Shown piece by piece: positions 36,431 to 45,686 of a stretch of DNA of 64,000 bases (within the stretch, counting starts at the first letter, position 1; the number at the start of each line of letters is the position of its first letter). The DNA is from Tannerellaceae bacterium (GTDB taxonomy: Bacteria; Bacteroidota; Bacteroidia; Bacteroidales; Tannerellaceae), in the NCBI GenBank assembly GCA_031255855.1, contig JAIRRS010000101.1, forward strand, positions 62,001-126,000, in the 5' to 3' direction. The position numbers and the translations under genes were made by a program. Under the pieces are notes generated by a model, which saw only the letters and a list, made by a program, of their open reading frames with translations, did no database searches and was not told where the DNA came from.

Positions 36431-36478
36431 ATGAGAACAAAAAAATATATTAATATGAGAACAAAAGAATATCTAACG
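36431..36478 (+). repeat. 24-bp tandem duplication at the start of the lipoprotein gene
   Basis: ATGAGAACAAAA-AATAT occurs at 36431 and again at 36455, exactly 24 bp apart, encoding MRTKKYIN and then MRTKEYLT. Both copies offer an in-frame ATG. Confidence 0.7.
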
Positions 36479-37918
36479 AAACGATTATTAATTTACATTT
36501 TCTCTTTGTTTACATTATTCGTTTTTATTTTAAGCTGCGTAAGTTATGATGAAGATATCGATAAAATTAATGACAAAGTAGAGGAGTTGCAGACTCAGAT
36601 AAACGATTTAAAGAATAAGCTCGAAACAGGAAATTATGTCGTAAGCGTCCTAAGTATCAATGGTGGTTTCAAAATTACTTTTAATGATGGTAAAGCTTAC
36701 GACATTGTAAATGGAAAAGATGGAACTAACGGTACAAATGGCGTTCAATGGGCCATTGGAGTTGATAGTATTTGGTATAAAGATGGTGTAAAAACCAACC
36801 CTCCTCTTCGTGCTATCGGAGAACGGGGAAAACAAGGCGTTAGTTCTCCGTCTCCGGAAATTTATAAAAAAAATGGCGCCGAATATTGGGTAGTATTCAA
36901 ATGGGATAATACCGCATATGATTTTGTACCGGACACGCTTTGGAATGACCCTGTTTACAATTATAATACATACATTGTTGATAAGAATGCATATAGTTAT
37001 GAACTCAATGTATGGAACCAAGATACAAATGCATACACAAAATTAATATTACCTAAAGTTAACGATAGAACCTCATATATTCTTGAATTCTTAGGGTATA
37101 AAAAAATTAAAACACCATCAATAAATATCTCATTGGATGAACTAGACAATGATATTAGCTTCAAATTCTGGTATATCGGCGACCTTAATGATATAGCGGG
37201 CGGAGGTAGTTGGGGAAATTCATGGAACGGACGAGTCGCTGTAGCTGTACCGCAAGTTCTTACAACTCTCAAAAGAGATAGTATAGCAGCAATCGTTAGA
37301 ACTACATTAACCGGTAGTTCCTGGGATATTACATTAAAAAATACGCTGGGTGAAGCGCTTCCTATTACTTTTGAAAAACCGGTTAAACATACAGGTATTG
37401 TGACAAAAGTTGCCGAATCGGATTCCATCTACATATTACAAATGATTACCACTAACGAATCATTTACTTCGACAAATCAATTCTTGTCCAAGTTCAAAAT
37501 GGATGGTACAAATAGCGCTGTTTATGCTTTCGTGGACAAAACCACAGGAACTAAATCACAATTTAACGCATTTTTACGTGCGGAAACAGGAAGTCCTACG
37601 TTAAGTAAAGCGGAAGTATCATCGATAGGCGGCAGAACTAAAGATGGTACAGGAGATTATGAAATCAACCAAAATAATGATCTAAGAATAACTTTTACTA
37701 ATAGTCATAATTTATACGATTACTATTTTGAAGCAGAAGATCCGGATGTGGCGAGTGAAAAATTTGGTTTGGTAATAAACAAAAACAATGGAACATTCAA
37801 AGTAACAAAAGCCGACGAAGAGAAATTTAAACTGAAAGTTTATACGTTACATTATAATGGCGATATTCATACAGAAATCATTACTATCAAACCAATTGTG
37901 ACCACACCAACTCCATAA
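36455..37918 (+). CDS. DUF4988-type surface lipoprotein
   Basis: 487 aa from the ATG at 36455. Lipobox ILSC near residue 28 of this start, followed by VSYDEDIDKINDKVEELQTQINDLKNKLE, a short coiled coil, and YVVSVLSINGGFKITFNDGKAYDIVNGKDG: the N-terminal domain known as DUF4988 or the PL29 lyase N-terminal domain. The remaining beta-rich part is unrecognised and ends in TPTP. Such proteins are found beside SusCD systems as surface glycan-binding or accessory lipoproteins; here it follows a susCD pair but after a terminator and 500 bp. A 24-bp tandem duplication creates a second ATG at 36431. Confidence 0.75.
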   Translation: MRTKEYLTKRLLIYIFSLFTLFVFILSCVSYDEDIDKINDKVEELQTQINDLKNKLETGNYVVSVLSINGGFKITFNDGKAYDIVNGKDGTNGTNGVQWAIGVDSIWYKDGVKTNPPLRAIGERGKQGVSSPSPEIYKKNGAEYWVVFKWDNTAYDFVPDTLWNDPVYNYNTYIVDKNAYSYELNVWNQDTNAYTKLILPKVNDRTSYILEFLGYKKIKTPSINISLDELDNDISFKFWYIGDLNDIAGGGSWGNSWNGRVAVAVPQVLTTLKRDSIAAIVRTTLTGSSWDITLKNTLGEALPITFEKPVKHTGIVTKVAESDSIYILQMITTNESFTSTNQFLSKFKMDGTNSAVYAFVDKTTGTKSQFNAFLRAETGSPTLSKAEVSSIGGRTKDGTGDYEINQNNDLRITFTNSHNLYDYYFEAEDPDVASEKFGLVINKNNGTFKVTKADEEKFKLKVYTLHYNGDIHTEIITIKPIVTTPTP

Positions 37919-37945
37919 CTGTAATACTATATGCAGAATCGAATA

Positions 37946-37987
37946 AAAAAGCGGGATTATCTTTTGATAGTTCCGCTTTTTATTGCG
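37946..37987 (+). terminator. Intrinsic terminator
   Basis: A 16-bp stem (37946-37961 with 37966-37981, two G-U pairs) with a TTTT loop; the 3' arm ends in a T run. Confidence 0.8.
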
Positions 37988-38018
37988 TACCATCATTGCT
38001 TGGCATGTCTATTTTACC

Positions 38019-38026
38019 TACCTTTG
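38019..38026 (+). promoter_or_regulatory. -7 box of the ABC-F gene
   Basis: TACCTTTG, with TTG elements at 37996-38002 near -33 distance. Leader of about 25 nt to the ATG at 38056. Confidence 0.6.
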
Positions 38027-38055
38027 CAACTTCATTTTTTTAATAAGTAAATGCA

Positions 38056-39693
38056 ATGATTTCAGTTGATGGATTAACCGTTGAATTTGGAGGAGGTATC
38101 CTTTTTTCCGACATATCTTTCGTTATTAATGAGAAAGACAGAATTGCCCTTATGGGTAAAAACGGGGCTGGAAAATCTACCTTGTTGAAAATCCTCGCCG
38201 GTGTACGGGAAGCAACAAAAGGAAAAGTATCGGCACCCAAAGATACCGTCGTCGCTTATCTTCCCCAACATTTAATGACAGAAGACAACCGGACCGTATT
38301 CGAAGAAACAGCCCGGGCCTTCACCCATTTGCACGAAATGGAAGCTGAAATCGAGGCGATCAACAAAGAATTGGAAACACGCACGGATTATGACTCGGAA
38401 AGCTATTATGAACTTATCGAACGAGTCTCTACACTGAGTGAAAAGTTTTATTCCATCGAAGAAATCAATTACGATGCCGACATTGAAAAAACACTGCTTG
38501 GATTAGGATTCAAAAGGGAAGACTTCACACGTCCTACCCATGAATTCAGCGGTGGCTGGCGCATGCGTATCGAATTAGCCAAATTGCTGTTGAAGAAACC
38601 GGATGTGCTTTTGCTGGATGAACCAACAAACCATCTGGATATCGAATCCATCCAATGGCTGGAAGATTTCCTGATTGATAACGGGCAGGCCGTTGTTGTA
38701 ATTAGCCATGACCGCGCTTTCATCGACCGGATTACGACTCGCACGATTGAAGTAACCATGGGACGTATTTATGACTACAAAGTAAATTACAGCGCTTACC
38801 TTCAGCTACGCAAAGAACGCCGCGAACATCAACAAAAAGCATACGACGAGCAACAGAAGATGATAGCCGAAACAAAAGAGTTCATCGAACGTTTTAAAGG
38901 TACCTATTCCAAAACATTGCAGGTACAAAGCCGCGTAAAGATGCTTGAAAAACTGGAAATACTCGAAGTCGATGAAGAGGATACCTCGGCACTCCGGATT
39001 AAATTTCCTCCTTCTCCACGCTCCGGCTCTTATCCGGTGATAATAGAAGGGGTTACTAAAAGTTATGGCGAACATACGGTCTTTCGCAATGCAAATGTCA
39101 CCATCGAAAGAGGAGACAAAATTGCTTTCGTAGGTAAAAACGGGGAAGGGAAATCCACGTTGGTGAAATGTATTATGAAAGAAATCAAACATGAAGGGAC
39201 GCTTACAATCGGGCATAACGTAATGATTGGCTATTTTGCACAGAACCAGGCTTCTTTGTTGGATGAGAATCTAACCGTATTCCAAACGATTGATGATGTA
39301 GCCAAAGGAGATATCCGTAATAAAATCAAAGATTTACTGGGAGCTTTTATGTTTGGCGGCGAAAATTCCACAAAGAAAGTAAAGGTTCTTTCCGGTGGTG
39401 AACGGACACGTCTTGCCATGATGAAGCTTTTACTCGATCCGGTTAACTTACTTATTCTCGACGAACCTACCAATCACCTGGATATGAAGACAAAAGATAT
39501 CCTCAAAAGCGCATTGCAAGACTTCGACGGCACATTGATTGTGGTATCACACGATCGTGATTTCTTAGACGGACTGGTAACAAAAGTATACGAGTTTGGC
39601 AACCGGAAAGTAACCGAACATCTGGAAGGCATCTATGAATTCATGCAACGCAAAAAGATGGAAAACCTTCACGAATTGGAACGGAAGAACTAA
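38056..39693 (+). CDS. ABC-F family ATPase (ribosome-associated type)
   Basis: 545 aa, two ABC domains in one soluble chain and no membrane segment. First domain: Walker A GKNGAGKST (34-42), signature FSGGWRMR, Walker B VLLLDEPTNHLD. A charged linker rich in K, E and R (RKERREHQQKAYDEQQKMIAETKEFIERFK) follows, then the second domain: GKNGEGKST, LSGGERTRLA, LLILDEPTNHLD. This arrangement is that of ABC-F translation factors such as Uup and YbiT, which act on the ribosomal E site. A role in antibiotic resistance is possible for some members but nothing here indicates it. The stop overlaps that of the convergent DUF3943 gene by 3 bp. Confidence 0.93.
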   Translation: MISVDGLTVEFGGGILFSDISFVINEKDRIALMGKNGAGKSTLLKILAGVREATKGKVSAPKDTVVAYLPQHLMTEDNRTVFEETARAFTHLHEMEAEIEAINKELETRTDYDSESYYELIERVSTLSEKFYSIEEINYDADIEKTLLGLGFKREDFTRPTHEFSGGWRMRIELAKLLLKKPDVLLLDEPTNHLDIESIQWLEDFLIDNGQAVVVISHDRAFIDRITTRTIEVTMGRIYDYKVNYSAYLQLRKERREHQQKAYDEQQKMIAETKEFIERFKGTYSKTLQVQSRVKMLEKLEILEVDEEDTSALRIKFPPSPRSGSYPVIIEGVTKSYGEHTVFRNANVTIERGDKIAFVGKNGEGKSTLVKCIMKEIKHEGTLTIGHNVMIGYFAQNQASLLDENLTVFQTIDDVAKGDIRNKIKDLLGAFMFGGENSTKKVKVLSGGERTRLAMMKLLLDPVNLLILDEPTNHLDMKTKDILKSALQDFDGTLIVVSHDRDFLDGLVTKVYEFGNRKVTEHLEGIYEFMQRKKMENLHELERKN

Positions 39694-41174
39694 ATGCTAA
39701 TTCCTATCGTAAGCATGGCATCGGTTGTTGCCGTTTCTACATCACAGTAATATTTGTATTGGGTTTCCCTCGAAAACCACCGGTTTGTCAGTGTTACATT
39801 CCACATCTTGTTCGAAAAGTACCCTAATCGGGTAGAGAGAACCGTCAAACGGGCATTACTTTTGTCGCCTTGCACATTCAGCGTCTCCGGGTCGACCTTA
39901 GACAAGTCGATATCCGGCTTATACCCTTTCCATGTAAATATATGGTAGTTTTCCGCATTGAGGGTAAAAAACCATCGCTTATTATAAACCAAGCCAAAGA
40001 AACCTTTCGTACTATAACCACTCCCCCAATTATAATCCCGTTCGTCAATCATAAAATGGTCGGAAGCGCTGGCGCCCAAAATAATAACATTCAGATAATA
40101 ATCGGCAAACATATCCAGCTTAACGTCGGGAGCCGATTTCTTATATATCAATCCCCCTCCTACTGCCGCGGCTTCCGAGATACGATACGGAGCAATGGCT
40201 TTGCCTTCCATTGATTTCAACTGAGAGTTGTAATAATCGAAATGTTGGAATATCCCGGCCGTCAGCGCCCGCGAATCTTTTTTCCAGATAGCCTTTCCCC
40301 ACAAAGCCCCTATCGCATTTACCTGACTAACCAATGGTTGTTTTGAAAAAAAGTCGAAACTGGCATGTAACCTAAACCATTCATAAGGTGAATATGACTC
40401 ATCGTCGTGCGGGTCGCCATAATTCAGGTTCAACGATAGGTTCATGCTCGTTACCCCGTGGCCGGAATGTTCGGGTTCTGCCAGAAAGCGAGGCCCCACC
40501 CCTATTACCAGATTTACAGGTACAGAATTGAAAGCACGTCCCGCAAAGGGCATCGTTTTCCACATATTACCGGTAATCATCCTATTCAAGGCACGGATAG
40601 GAGAAATCACACCCGAAAGTATTTCACGCCCTACCCGCTCGATACCACTCGCCCGGTGATCGATAAACAAGTCTGACAAACGGTAGGTTATCTCGCCCAA
40701 GGCCACCCCTCCAAAAGTGGTAGCAATTAGATCATTAATAGACGGAAGCTCCCTTTCCATAAAAAACTCCCACATCAAACTTCCTCCGAAAACAAAAGGA
40801 ATAGACTGCCAGAAGTTCATACCGTTGCTACGGGCGGCATTGAAATAAAGCGATCCGTGATACGGATGTGACGCAAGGTTGGTCGAAAACATGTCGGTAT
40901 CCCACACCGGGCCTGTCCTGAAATTACGTTTAATGGTTTTCCCGTTTATTTTGGCAAATTCTGCGTTCGAGATATAACGGTTGAAACCCCATACCAACAG
41001 ATTTATACCAAACGTTTCAGTTGCTGCCTGCCAAGGGCGACGAGGCTGAACCAATATCGAATCGCTTACATACAGCCGGGCATCAATTTGGGAAAGATGT
41101 TGCCCTTTTGCCTGCTGTGATATCCATAAAACCAATATACCTATAAAACCTGCTTTAATAAAATACTTCATCAT
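39690..41174 (-). CDS. DUF3943 family membrane-associated protein
   Basis: 494 aa from the ATG at 41174 (MMKYFIKAG); an ATG six codons upstream lies too close to the -7 box. Signal peptide ending QAKG. The central part (HPYHGSLYFNAARSNGMNFW, then PFVFGGSLMWEFFMERELPSINDLIATTFGG, and ALGEITYRLSDL) is the DUF3943 signature. The C-terminal half has alternating beta strands and aromatic residues, as in an outer-membrane barrel. Function unknown. Single gene with its own promoter. Confidence 0.85.
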   Translation of the reverse strand: MMKYFIKAGFIGILVLWISQQAKGQHLSQIDARLYVSDSILVQPRRPWQAATETFGINLLVWGFNRYISNAEFAKINGKTIKRNFRTGPVWDTDMFSTNLASHPYHGSLYFNAARSNGMNFWQSIPFVFGGSLMWEFFMERELPSINDLIATTFGGVALGEITYRLSDLFIDHRASGIERVGREILSGVISPIRALNRMITGNMWKTMPFAGRAFNSVPVNLVIGVGPRFLAEPEHSGHGVTSMNLSLNLNYGDPHDDESYSPYEWFRLHASFDFFSKQPLVSQVNAIGALWGKAIWKKDSRALTAGIFQHFDYYNSQLKSMEGKAIAPYRISEAAAVGGGLIYKKSAPDVKLDMFADYYLNVIILGASASDHFMIDERDYNWGSGYSTKGFFGLVYNKRWFFTLNAENYHIFTWKGYKPDIDLSKVDPETLNVQGDKSNARLTVLSTRLGYFSNKMWNVTLTNRWFSRETQYKYYCDVETATTDAMLTIGISI

Positions 41175-41201
41175 CACTTGTAAAAGAATCATTCATTCTT
41201 G

Positions 41202-41209
41202 CAAAGATA
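41202..41209 (-). promoter_or_regulatory. -7 box of the DUF3943 gene
   Basis: TATCTTTG on the minus strand, 27 bp before the ATG at 41174. Confidence 0.55.
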
Positions 41210-41372
41210 TGGGCAATAACGAATCGGTCATTCGTCAATATTTCGTATTTATATGGCAAAAGGAAACCGTTTACACACAATTTATATATATCACAACCAT
41301 GATACGACTAATTTAAGACATCAAAACAATCAATAATATACACCTGCGCAATAATATATCCGAACTATTCAT

Positions 41373-41380
41373 TACTTTTG
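41373..41380 (+). promoter_or_regulatory. -7 box of the TRIC-type gene
   Basis: TACTTTTG, only 13 bp before the ATG at 41394, implying a leader of a few nucleotides. Confidence 0.5.
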
Positions 41381-41393
41381 CATAAAAAACAAA

Positions 41394-42005
41394 ATGATAG
41401 ATTTCATTACGTTTTGCGACTACATGGGTACTTTTGCCTTTGCAATTAGTGGTATCAGACTGGCTTCTGCCAAACAATTTGATTGGTTTGGAGCGTATGT
41501 AGTTGGTGTAGTCACTGCCGTTGGAGGGGGTACTGTAAGGGATATACTATTAAATGATACGCCCTTCTGGATGACACAGCCGTCTTATCTGGTTGTTTCA
41601 GGTTTCGCTTTGCTGTTTGTTATCATTTTCAGGAAATACGTCATCAAACTAAATAATACCTTTTTTATTTTCGATGCCATTGGACTGGGACTATTCGTCA
41701 TCGTAGGAATAGTCAAAACGCTGGACTTCGGCTTCCCCATGTGGGTAGCAGTCGTAATGGGGACAATTACCGGCTCATTCGGAGGTATGATACGGGATAT
41801 ATTAATCAATGAAGTACCTTTAATATTACGGAAAGACATTTATGCACTGGCTTGCGTGTTCGGAGGTATCGCGTATTGGATATGCCTGCAATTGGCAATG
41901 CCTTCCGCCTTGTCGCAATTTATTTCGGCTACCATAGTTTTCGGCATACGCATATTGTCGGTGAAATATCATATAAGTGTCCCTGTATTGAAGGGAGAAG
42001 AATAA
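41394..42005 (+). CDS. Trimeric intracellular cation channel (TRIC/UPF0126) family protein
   Basis: 203 aa inner-membrane protein with about seven hydrophobic segments and an internal duplication, shown by VTAVGGGTVRDILLNDTP in the first half and TGSFGGMIRDILINEVP in the second. These two glycine-rich R-D motifs are the family hallmark. Prokaryotic members form cation-permeable trimers; some are annotated as glycine transporters (YicG/YadS type). Probably single-gene, since ansA has its own -7 box. Confidence 0.9.
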   Translation: MIDFITFCDYMGTFAFAISGIRLASAKQFDWFGAYVVGVVTAVGGGTVRDILLNDTPFWMTQPSYLVVSGFALLFVIIFRKYVIKLNNTFFIFDAIGLGLFVIVGIVKTLDFGFPMWVAVVMGTITGSFGGMIRDILINEVPLILRKDIYALACVFGGIAYWICLQLAMPSALSQFISATIVFGIRILSVKYHISVPVLKGEE

Positions 42006-42011
42006 TTTAAT

Positions 42012-42019
42012 TACCTTTG
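42012..42019 (+). promoter_or_regulatory. -7 box of ansA
   Basis: TACCTTTG lies 8 bp before the ATG at 42027, so the transcript would have almost no leader. Confidence 0.5.
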
Positions 42020-42026
42020 TACATTT

Positions 42027-43094
42027 ATGACTGGAAATTTGCATGCACAGCAAGAGAAAGCCAGCATTTTGCTGATTTATACCGGTGGAACCATTGGTAT
42101 GATGGAGAATCCCGAAACGGGTGTGTTGGAGCCTTTTGACTTCCAACACTTGAAAGACAATATGCCTGAGTTGAAAAAACTGGGATATTCCGTTTCTACT
42201 TATCAGTTCAACCCGCTTATGGACTCGTCGGAAATGGGGCCGGAATGTTGGAAGCAACTGGTGGAAATCATCGCAAACAACTACCATCAATATGACGGCT
42301 TTGTTATATTGCATGGCACGGATACCATGTCGTTTACCGCTTCGGCGTTAAGTTTCATGCTGGAGAACTTAAGTAAGCCAGTAATACTTACCGGTTCACA
42401 ATTACCCATCGGCATGTCACGTACAGACGGAAAAGAAAACCTGATAACGGCAATAGAGATTGCCGCCGCCAAAGAAAATGGGATGCCTGTCACCCCTGAG
42501 GTCTGTATTTTCTTTGAAAACGATTTATTGCGGGGAAACCGTACCCGGAAAATCAATGCCGACAACTTCAATGCATTCCGTTCATATAACTATCCGCCAT
42601 TGGCACATGCGGGTATTTACATAAAATATGACGTTGCACAGGTATATCACCCTGTTTCGCGTAAACCATTGAAACCCCATTACCTGCTCGACAGGAATAT
42701 TGCCATATTGAAGCTGTTTCCGGGAATATCGCCGCAAGTGGTCGAGAGCATCTTAAATATTCCGGGATTAAAAGGGGTGGTAATGGAAACATTCGGCAGC
42801 GGAAACGCACCTAAAAACGGATGGTTCCACACGATGCTGAAAGATGCCGTAGACCGTGGTATCGTTATCGTAAACGTAACACAATGCGTAGGTGGAAACG
42901 TTGAAATGTACCGGTATGAAACCGGGCATAAATTACTCGACATCGGCGTAATCAGCGGATACGACAGCACAACGGAAAGCGCCGTGACAAAACTGATGTT
43001 TCTTTTCGGGCATGGCATGACTTCGAAAGAGGTTAAAGAACTTATGGGTTGTTCCCTTATCGGAGAAGTTACCATCCCGGATAAATACAATTGA
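42027..43094 (+). CDS. ansA: Type I L-asparaginase
   Basis: 355 aa. Hydrolyses asparagine to aspartate and ammonia. Catalytic threonine in IYTGGTIGMME (residues about 17-27) and the second threonine-aspartate motif in ILHGTDTMSFTASALSFML; LTGSQLPIGMSRTDG and VVMETFGSGNAP further support the family. There is no signal peptide, fitting the cytosolic low-affinity type. The metallo-hydrolase gene starts within 3 bp of the stop, so the two form an operon. Confidence 0.95.
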   Translation: MTGNLHAQQEKASILLIYTGGTIGMMENPETGVLEPFDFQHLKDNMPELKKLGYSVSTYQFNPLMDSSEMGPECWKQLVEIIANNYHQYDGFVILHGTDTMSFTASALSFMLENLSKPVILTGSQLPIGMSRTDGKENLITAIEIAAAKENGMPVTPEVCIFFENDLLRGNRTRKINADNFNAFRSYNYPPLAHAGIYIKYDVAQVYHPVSRKPLKPHYLLDRNIAILKLFPGISPQVVESILNIPGLKGVVMETFGSGNAPKNGWFHTMLKDAVDRGIVIVNVTQCVGGNVEMYRYETGHKLLDIGVISGYDSTTESAVTKLMFLFGHGMTSKEVKELMGCSLIGEVTIPDKYN

Positions 43095-43096
43095 TT

Positions 43097-43900
43097 ATGA
43101 AATTATCTTTTCTTAGTTTAGCGAGTGGAAGCAGTGGTAACTGCTATTATTTGGGGACACCCGAATATGGGATGTTGATTGATGCCGGTATTGGCATCAG
43201 AACTATTAAAAAGGCACTGAAAGATAAGTTGATTGATTTTTCCAAGATTATTGCCATTTTAGTTACACACGACCATGCCGACCATATCAAAACTGTTGGT
43301 TGTCTGGGAGGAAAGTACTCTATTCCTGTATATGCCACTGAAGCCGTCCATATTGGGATTGAAAAAAGCCGCTATGTAGAAGATATTTTAGGTGCTTCGC
43401 GAAAAACAATAGAAAAAGAAAAACCGTTTCAAATCCGTGATTTTACGGTAATAGCATTTGAGGTTCCTCACGACAGTACCGACAATGTAGGTTATTATAT
43501 TGAATTCGGCGCCCACAAATTTACTTTTGCAACGGATGTTGGCCATATAACCAACACGGTAAGCAAATATATGTGTATGGCCAACCACCTTATAATAGAA
43601 GCCAATTATGACGAAGAGATGTTGAAATTTGGCACGTATCCCTATTTCCTGAAGGAACGGGTTGCCAGCCCGACCGGACATCTCAGCAACCGGGAAGCCG
43701 CCGAGTTCCTTGCCACACATTACCACCCAGAGCTGAAAAACATATGGCTTTGCCACCTCAGCCGCGATAACAACCATCCGGAATTGGCCTACAAGACTAT
43801 CGACATCCGTTTATTCAACGAAGGAATCCGTGTAGGAAAAGACGTTACGCTTACTACACTCAAGCGTTCTACCCCTTCCGATTTATACGAATTTGAATAA
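43097..43900 (+). CDS. MBL-fold metallo-hydrolase, WalJ/YycJ type
   Basis: 267 aa from the ATG at 43097; a TTG at 43091 overlapping the ansA stop is also possible. Starts LSFLSLASGSSGNCYYLGTPE, which is the characteristic N-terminus of the YycJ/WalJ group. Metal-binding motif THDHADH is at about residues 58-64; more ligands are EVPHDSTDNVGY, FATDVGH and LCHLSRDNNHPE. This group is related to beta-CASP-like nucleases and affects DNA or cell-wall homeostasis in firmicutes; its role in Bacteroidales is unclear. Confidence 0.88.
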   Translation: MKLSFLSLASGSSGNCYYLGTPEYGMLIDAGIGIRTIKKALKDKLIDFSKIIAILVTHDHADHIKTVGCLGGKYSIPVYATEAVHIGIEKSRYVEDILGASRKTIEKEKPFQIRDFTVIAFEVPHDSTDNVGYYIEFGAHKFTFATDVGHITNTVSKYMCMANHLIIEANYDEEMLKFGTYPYFLKERVASPTGHLSNREAAEFLATHYHPELKNIWLCHLSRDNNHPELAYKTIDIRLFNEGIRVGKDVTLTTLKRSTPSDLYEFE

Positions 43901-43936
43901 ATGAAGAAAAAACTTGCAGAGACAAAATTAATCCTA

Positions 43937-43944
43937 TATATTTG
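43937..43944 (+). promoter_or_regulatory. -7 box of the tRNA-Lys gene
   Basis: TATATTTG, 30 bp before the mature tRNA 5' end. Confidence 0.55.
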
Positions 43945-43974
43945 CACCCGAAACAAGAAGAATAACTATAAGAA

Positions 43975-44047
43975 GACTTGGTAGCTCAGTTGGTAGAGCA
44001 AATGACTCTTAATCATTGGGTCGAGGGTTCGAGCCCCTCCCAGGTCA
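43975..44047 (+). tRNA. tRNA-Lys (anticodon CTT)
   Basis: 73 nt cloverleaf. The acceptor stem GACTTGG pairs with CCAGGTC (one G-U), D arm GCTC-GAGC, anticodon arm AATGA-CTCTTAA-TCATT gives anticodon CTT, and the T arm is GAGGG-TTCGAGC-CCCTC. Discriminator A at 44047; CCA is not encoded. It has its own -7 box and a downstream terminator. Confidence 0.96.
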
Positions 44048-44061
44048 CGATGATTTAGACC

Positions 44062-44099
44062 ACCGTTACAAAAAGATAATTTTTGTAACGGTTCTTTTT
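44062..44099 (+). terminator. Terminator of the tRNA-Lys transcript
   Basis: A perfect 13-bp stem (ACCGTTACAAAAA with its complement), loop GATAA, then TCTTTTTG. Confidence 0.85.
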
Positions 44100-44132
44100 G
44101 TATTGTGTATAATCCTTTATGTAACATAACCT

Positions 44133-44486
44133 ATGAATAAATTACTAATTGCATTTACTGCATGTATGTGTCTTACCGGATGTATAAAAGATGGAACCTA
44201 CCATGAATACGACCCGATCCCTCAACTTGTAGGTACATGGAAACAATCCGTAAACAAAACCTATGGCTTACACAAATTAATATTCAGCAGTAACCAGATT
44301 AAGTTATCGCGCTTGGATGTAAACAATAGTGTTACCGTTTTAGTCAATGGCAACTATAGGATAAGCGGCGACAGTATTTTTGCAAAAGATATCACGCTTG
44401 GCACTTACAGGGGATTTTATTATAAATTGAATTGCGACGTCTTGTTTTTTGACGATTACAAAGTAGGCTTTAACAGGGTTAAATAA
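44133..44486 (+). CDS. Small lipoprotein, lipocalin-like
   Basis: 117 aa. Lipobox LTGC (Cys16). The mature part PQLVGTWKQSVNKTYGLHKLIFSSNQI, followed by strands up to FFDDYKVGFNRVK, looks like a small lipocalin-type beta-barrel. Entry GTWK parallels GRWQ in the lipoprotein at 15063. Single gene after the tRNA terminator; no known function. Confidence 0.65.
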   Translation: MNKLLIAFTACMCLTGCIKDGTYHEYDPIPQLVGTWKQSVNKTYGLHKLIFSSNQIKLSRLDVNNSVTVLVNGNYRISGDSIFAKDITLGTYRGFYYKLNCDVLFFDDYKVGFNRVK

Positions 44487-44556
44487 AATTCACCTATTTG
44501 TAAGAGAAGAAGAAAACGCGAATCCAGGATACAAACCAAACAATCTGCAGAAACAG

Positions 44557-45456
44557 TTATAGCTGGGGAAACCGTTGTTTTGCTGTTTCCATACAATGCC
44601 GAACATCTTCTTTTGTCCCGCTGAACGGGCCTGATTTCTCCAGTTTCAAGGTCGACATGGCGGCCGCGAAACGTCCGGCTTCTTCCATGCTAGTCCCTTT
44701 GGAGCGTTGGTATAAATAGCCAGTCACATAGGTATCGCCACAACCGGTTGCATCCACTGTTTCTTTTGGTTTATAAGCAGGTATCCGGTAGTATGTTTTA
44801 CCATCATAGATAACAGAACCTAAACTGCCCAAGGTGATCAATACTTCTTTTACTCCCCAATCGTACAACTGCCGGGCAGCACTCTTTACATCAGTAAAGC
44901 CTGTCAATACCTCCATTTCGTGCTCATTGGCTTTTAGTACGTGGATATGCTTCAGGGCTTCAAGCTTTTCCTTCCAGTCTACGGCGTATACCTTTTCGTC
45001 CCGCACTTCGCGTAAATAACCTTGTACATCTATAGCGACAAGTCCTTTTTTTGATAGATAAGTAAGGGTTTCCAAAGAAAAATCATCAGCTAATAAAGAT
45101 CCCAGTAATATATAGGTAGCTTCAATATCTTTCAGGTAATCGATTGTGAAAGGGTCTGCTTTGGCCGATACACGCTGCGTACGGATATCTGGATTATCAC
45201 CATAAATATTTTCAAAACAAACCGAATACTTACTAGGCATAATTGATACGTTGATACCCTTGGAACGCAACTTTTCTATCACCGGCAATTCCGATTCTCC
45301 AACGGCTGTTATCAATGAAAAATCAATGTCACCAAAATTATTTATCGCATTGGAAAAATAAAATGCAGTACCTCCCGGCATATGAACCGTTTGCCTGGGA
45401 GTCACTACTTTATCCAATGTTATATGCCCGATACAGCAAAGTTCACTTATTTTCAT
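44557..45456 (-). CDS. PfkB family sugar or nucleoside kinase
   Basis: 299 aa from the ATG at 45456, chosen because a strong Shine-Dalgarno-like AGGAGGG lies 5 bp upstream of it; the 21 further codons upstream do not resemble the family. N-terminal CCIGHITLDKVV and MPGGTAFYFSNAI are the PfkB signature 1 region; the C-terminal ETVDATGCGDTYVTGYLY has the catalytic aspartate and anion-hole GCGD. Substrate not evident; ribokinase, fructokinase or a nucleoside kinase are all possible. It stands alone. Confidence 0.88.
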   Translation of the reverse strand: MKISELCCIGHITLDKVVTPRQTVHMPGGTAFYFSNAINNFGDIDFSLITAVGESELPVIEKLRSKGINVSIMPSKYSVCFENIYGDNPDIRTQRVSAKADPFTIDYLKDIEATYILLGSLLADDFSLETLTYLSKKGLVAIDVQGYLREVRDEKVYAVDWKEKLEALKHIHVLKANEHEMEVLTGFTDVKSAARQLYDWGVKEVLITLGSLGSVIYDGKTYYRIPAYKPKETVDATGCGDTYVTGYLYQRSKGTSMEEAGRFAAAMSTLKLEKSGPFSGTKEDVRHCMETAKQRFPQL

Positions 45457-45686
45457 GGTTTCCCTCCTAAAAGTAGACAAAAATAATAAAATAAAATTTG
45501 TTTTTTCTTGAATATCCAATAATTATGTCTTTCTTTGCAAGGTATTCAAACAACTGGTTCTTTTTATTTTGTTCTTTTCTCTATTGCATTTTATTTTCAC
45601 TTACGATAATATGTTCATAGAAATCGACCATTTCAAAAAACCTTCTTGTTTAATTATTTTATTATTTATTTTTTATATCTTTTTTT

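Noticed and set aside
38056..39693. ABC-F gene as an antibiotic resistance determinant
   Set aside because: Motifs and linker fit housekeeping ABC-F factors and no resistance context or transfer signs are present.
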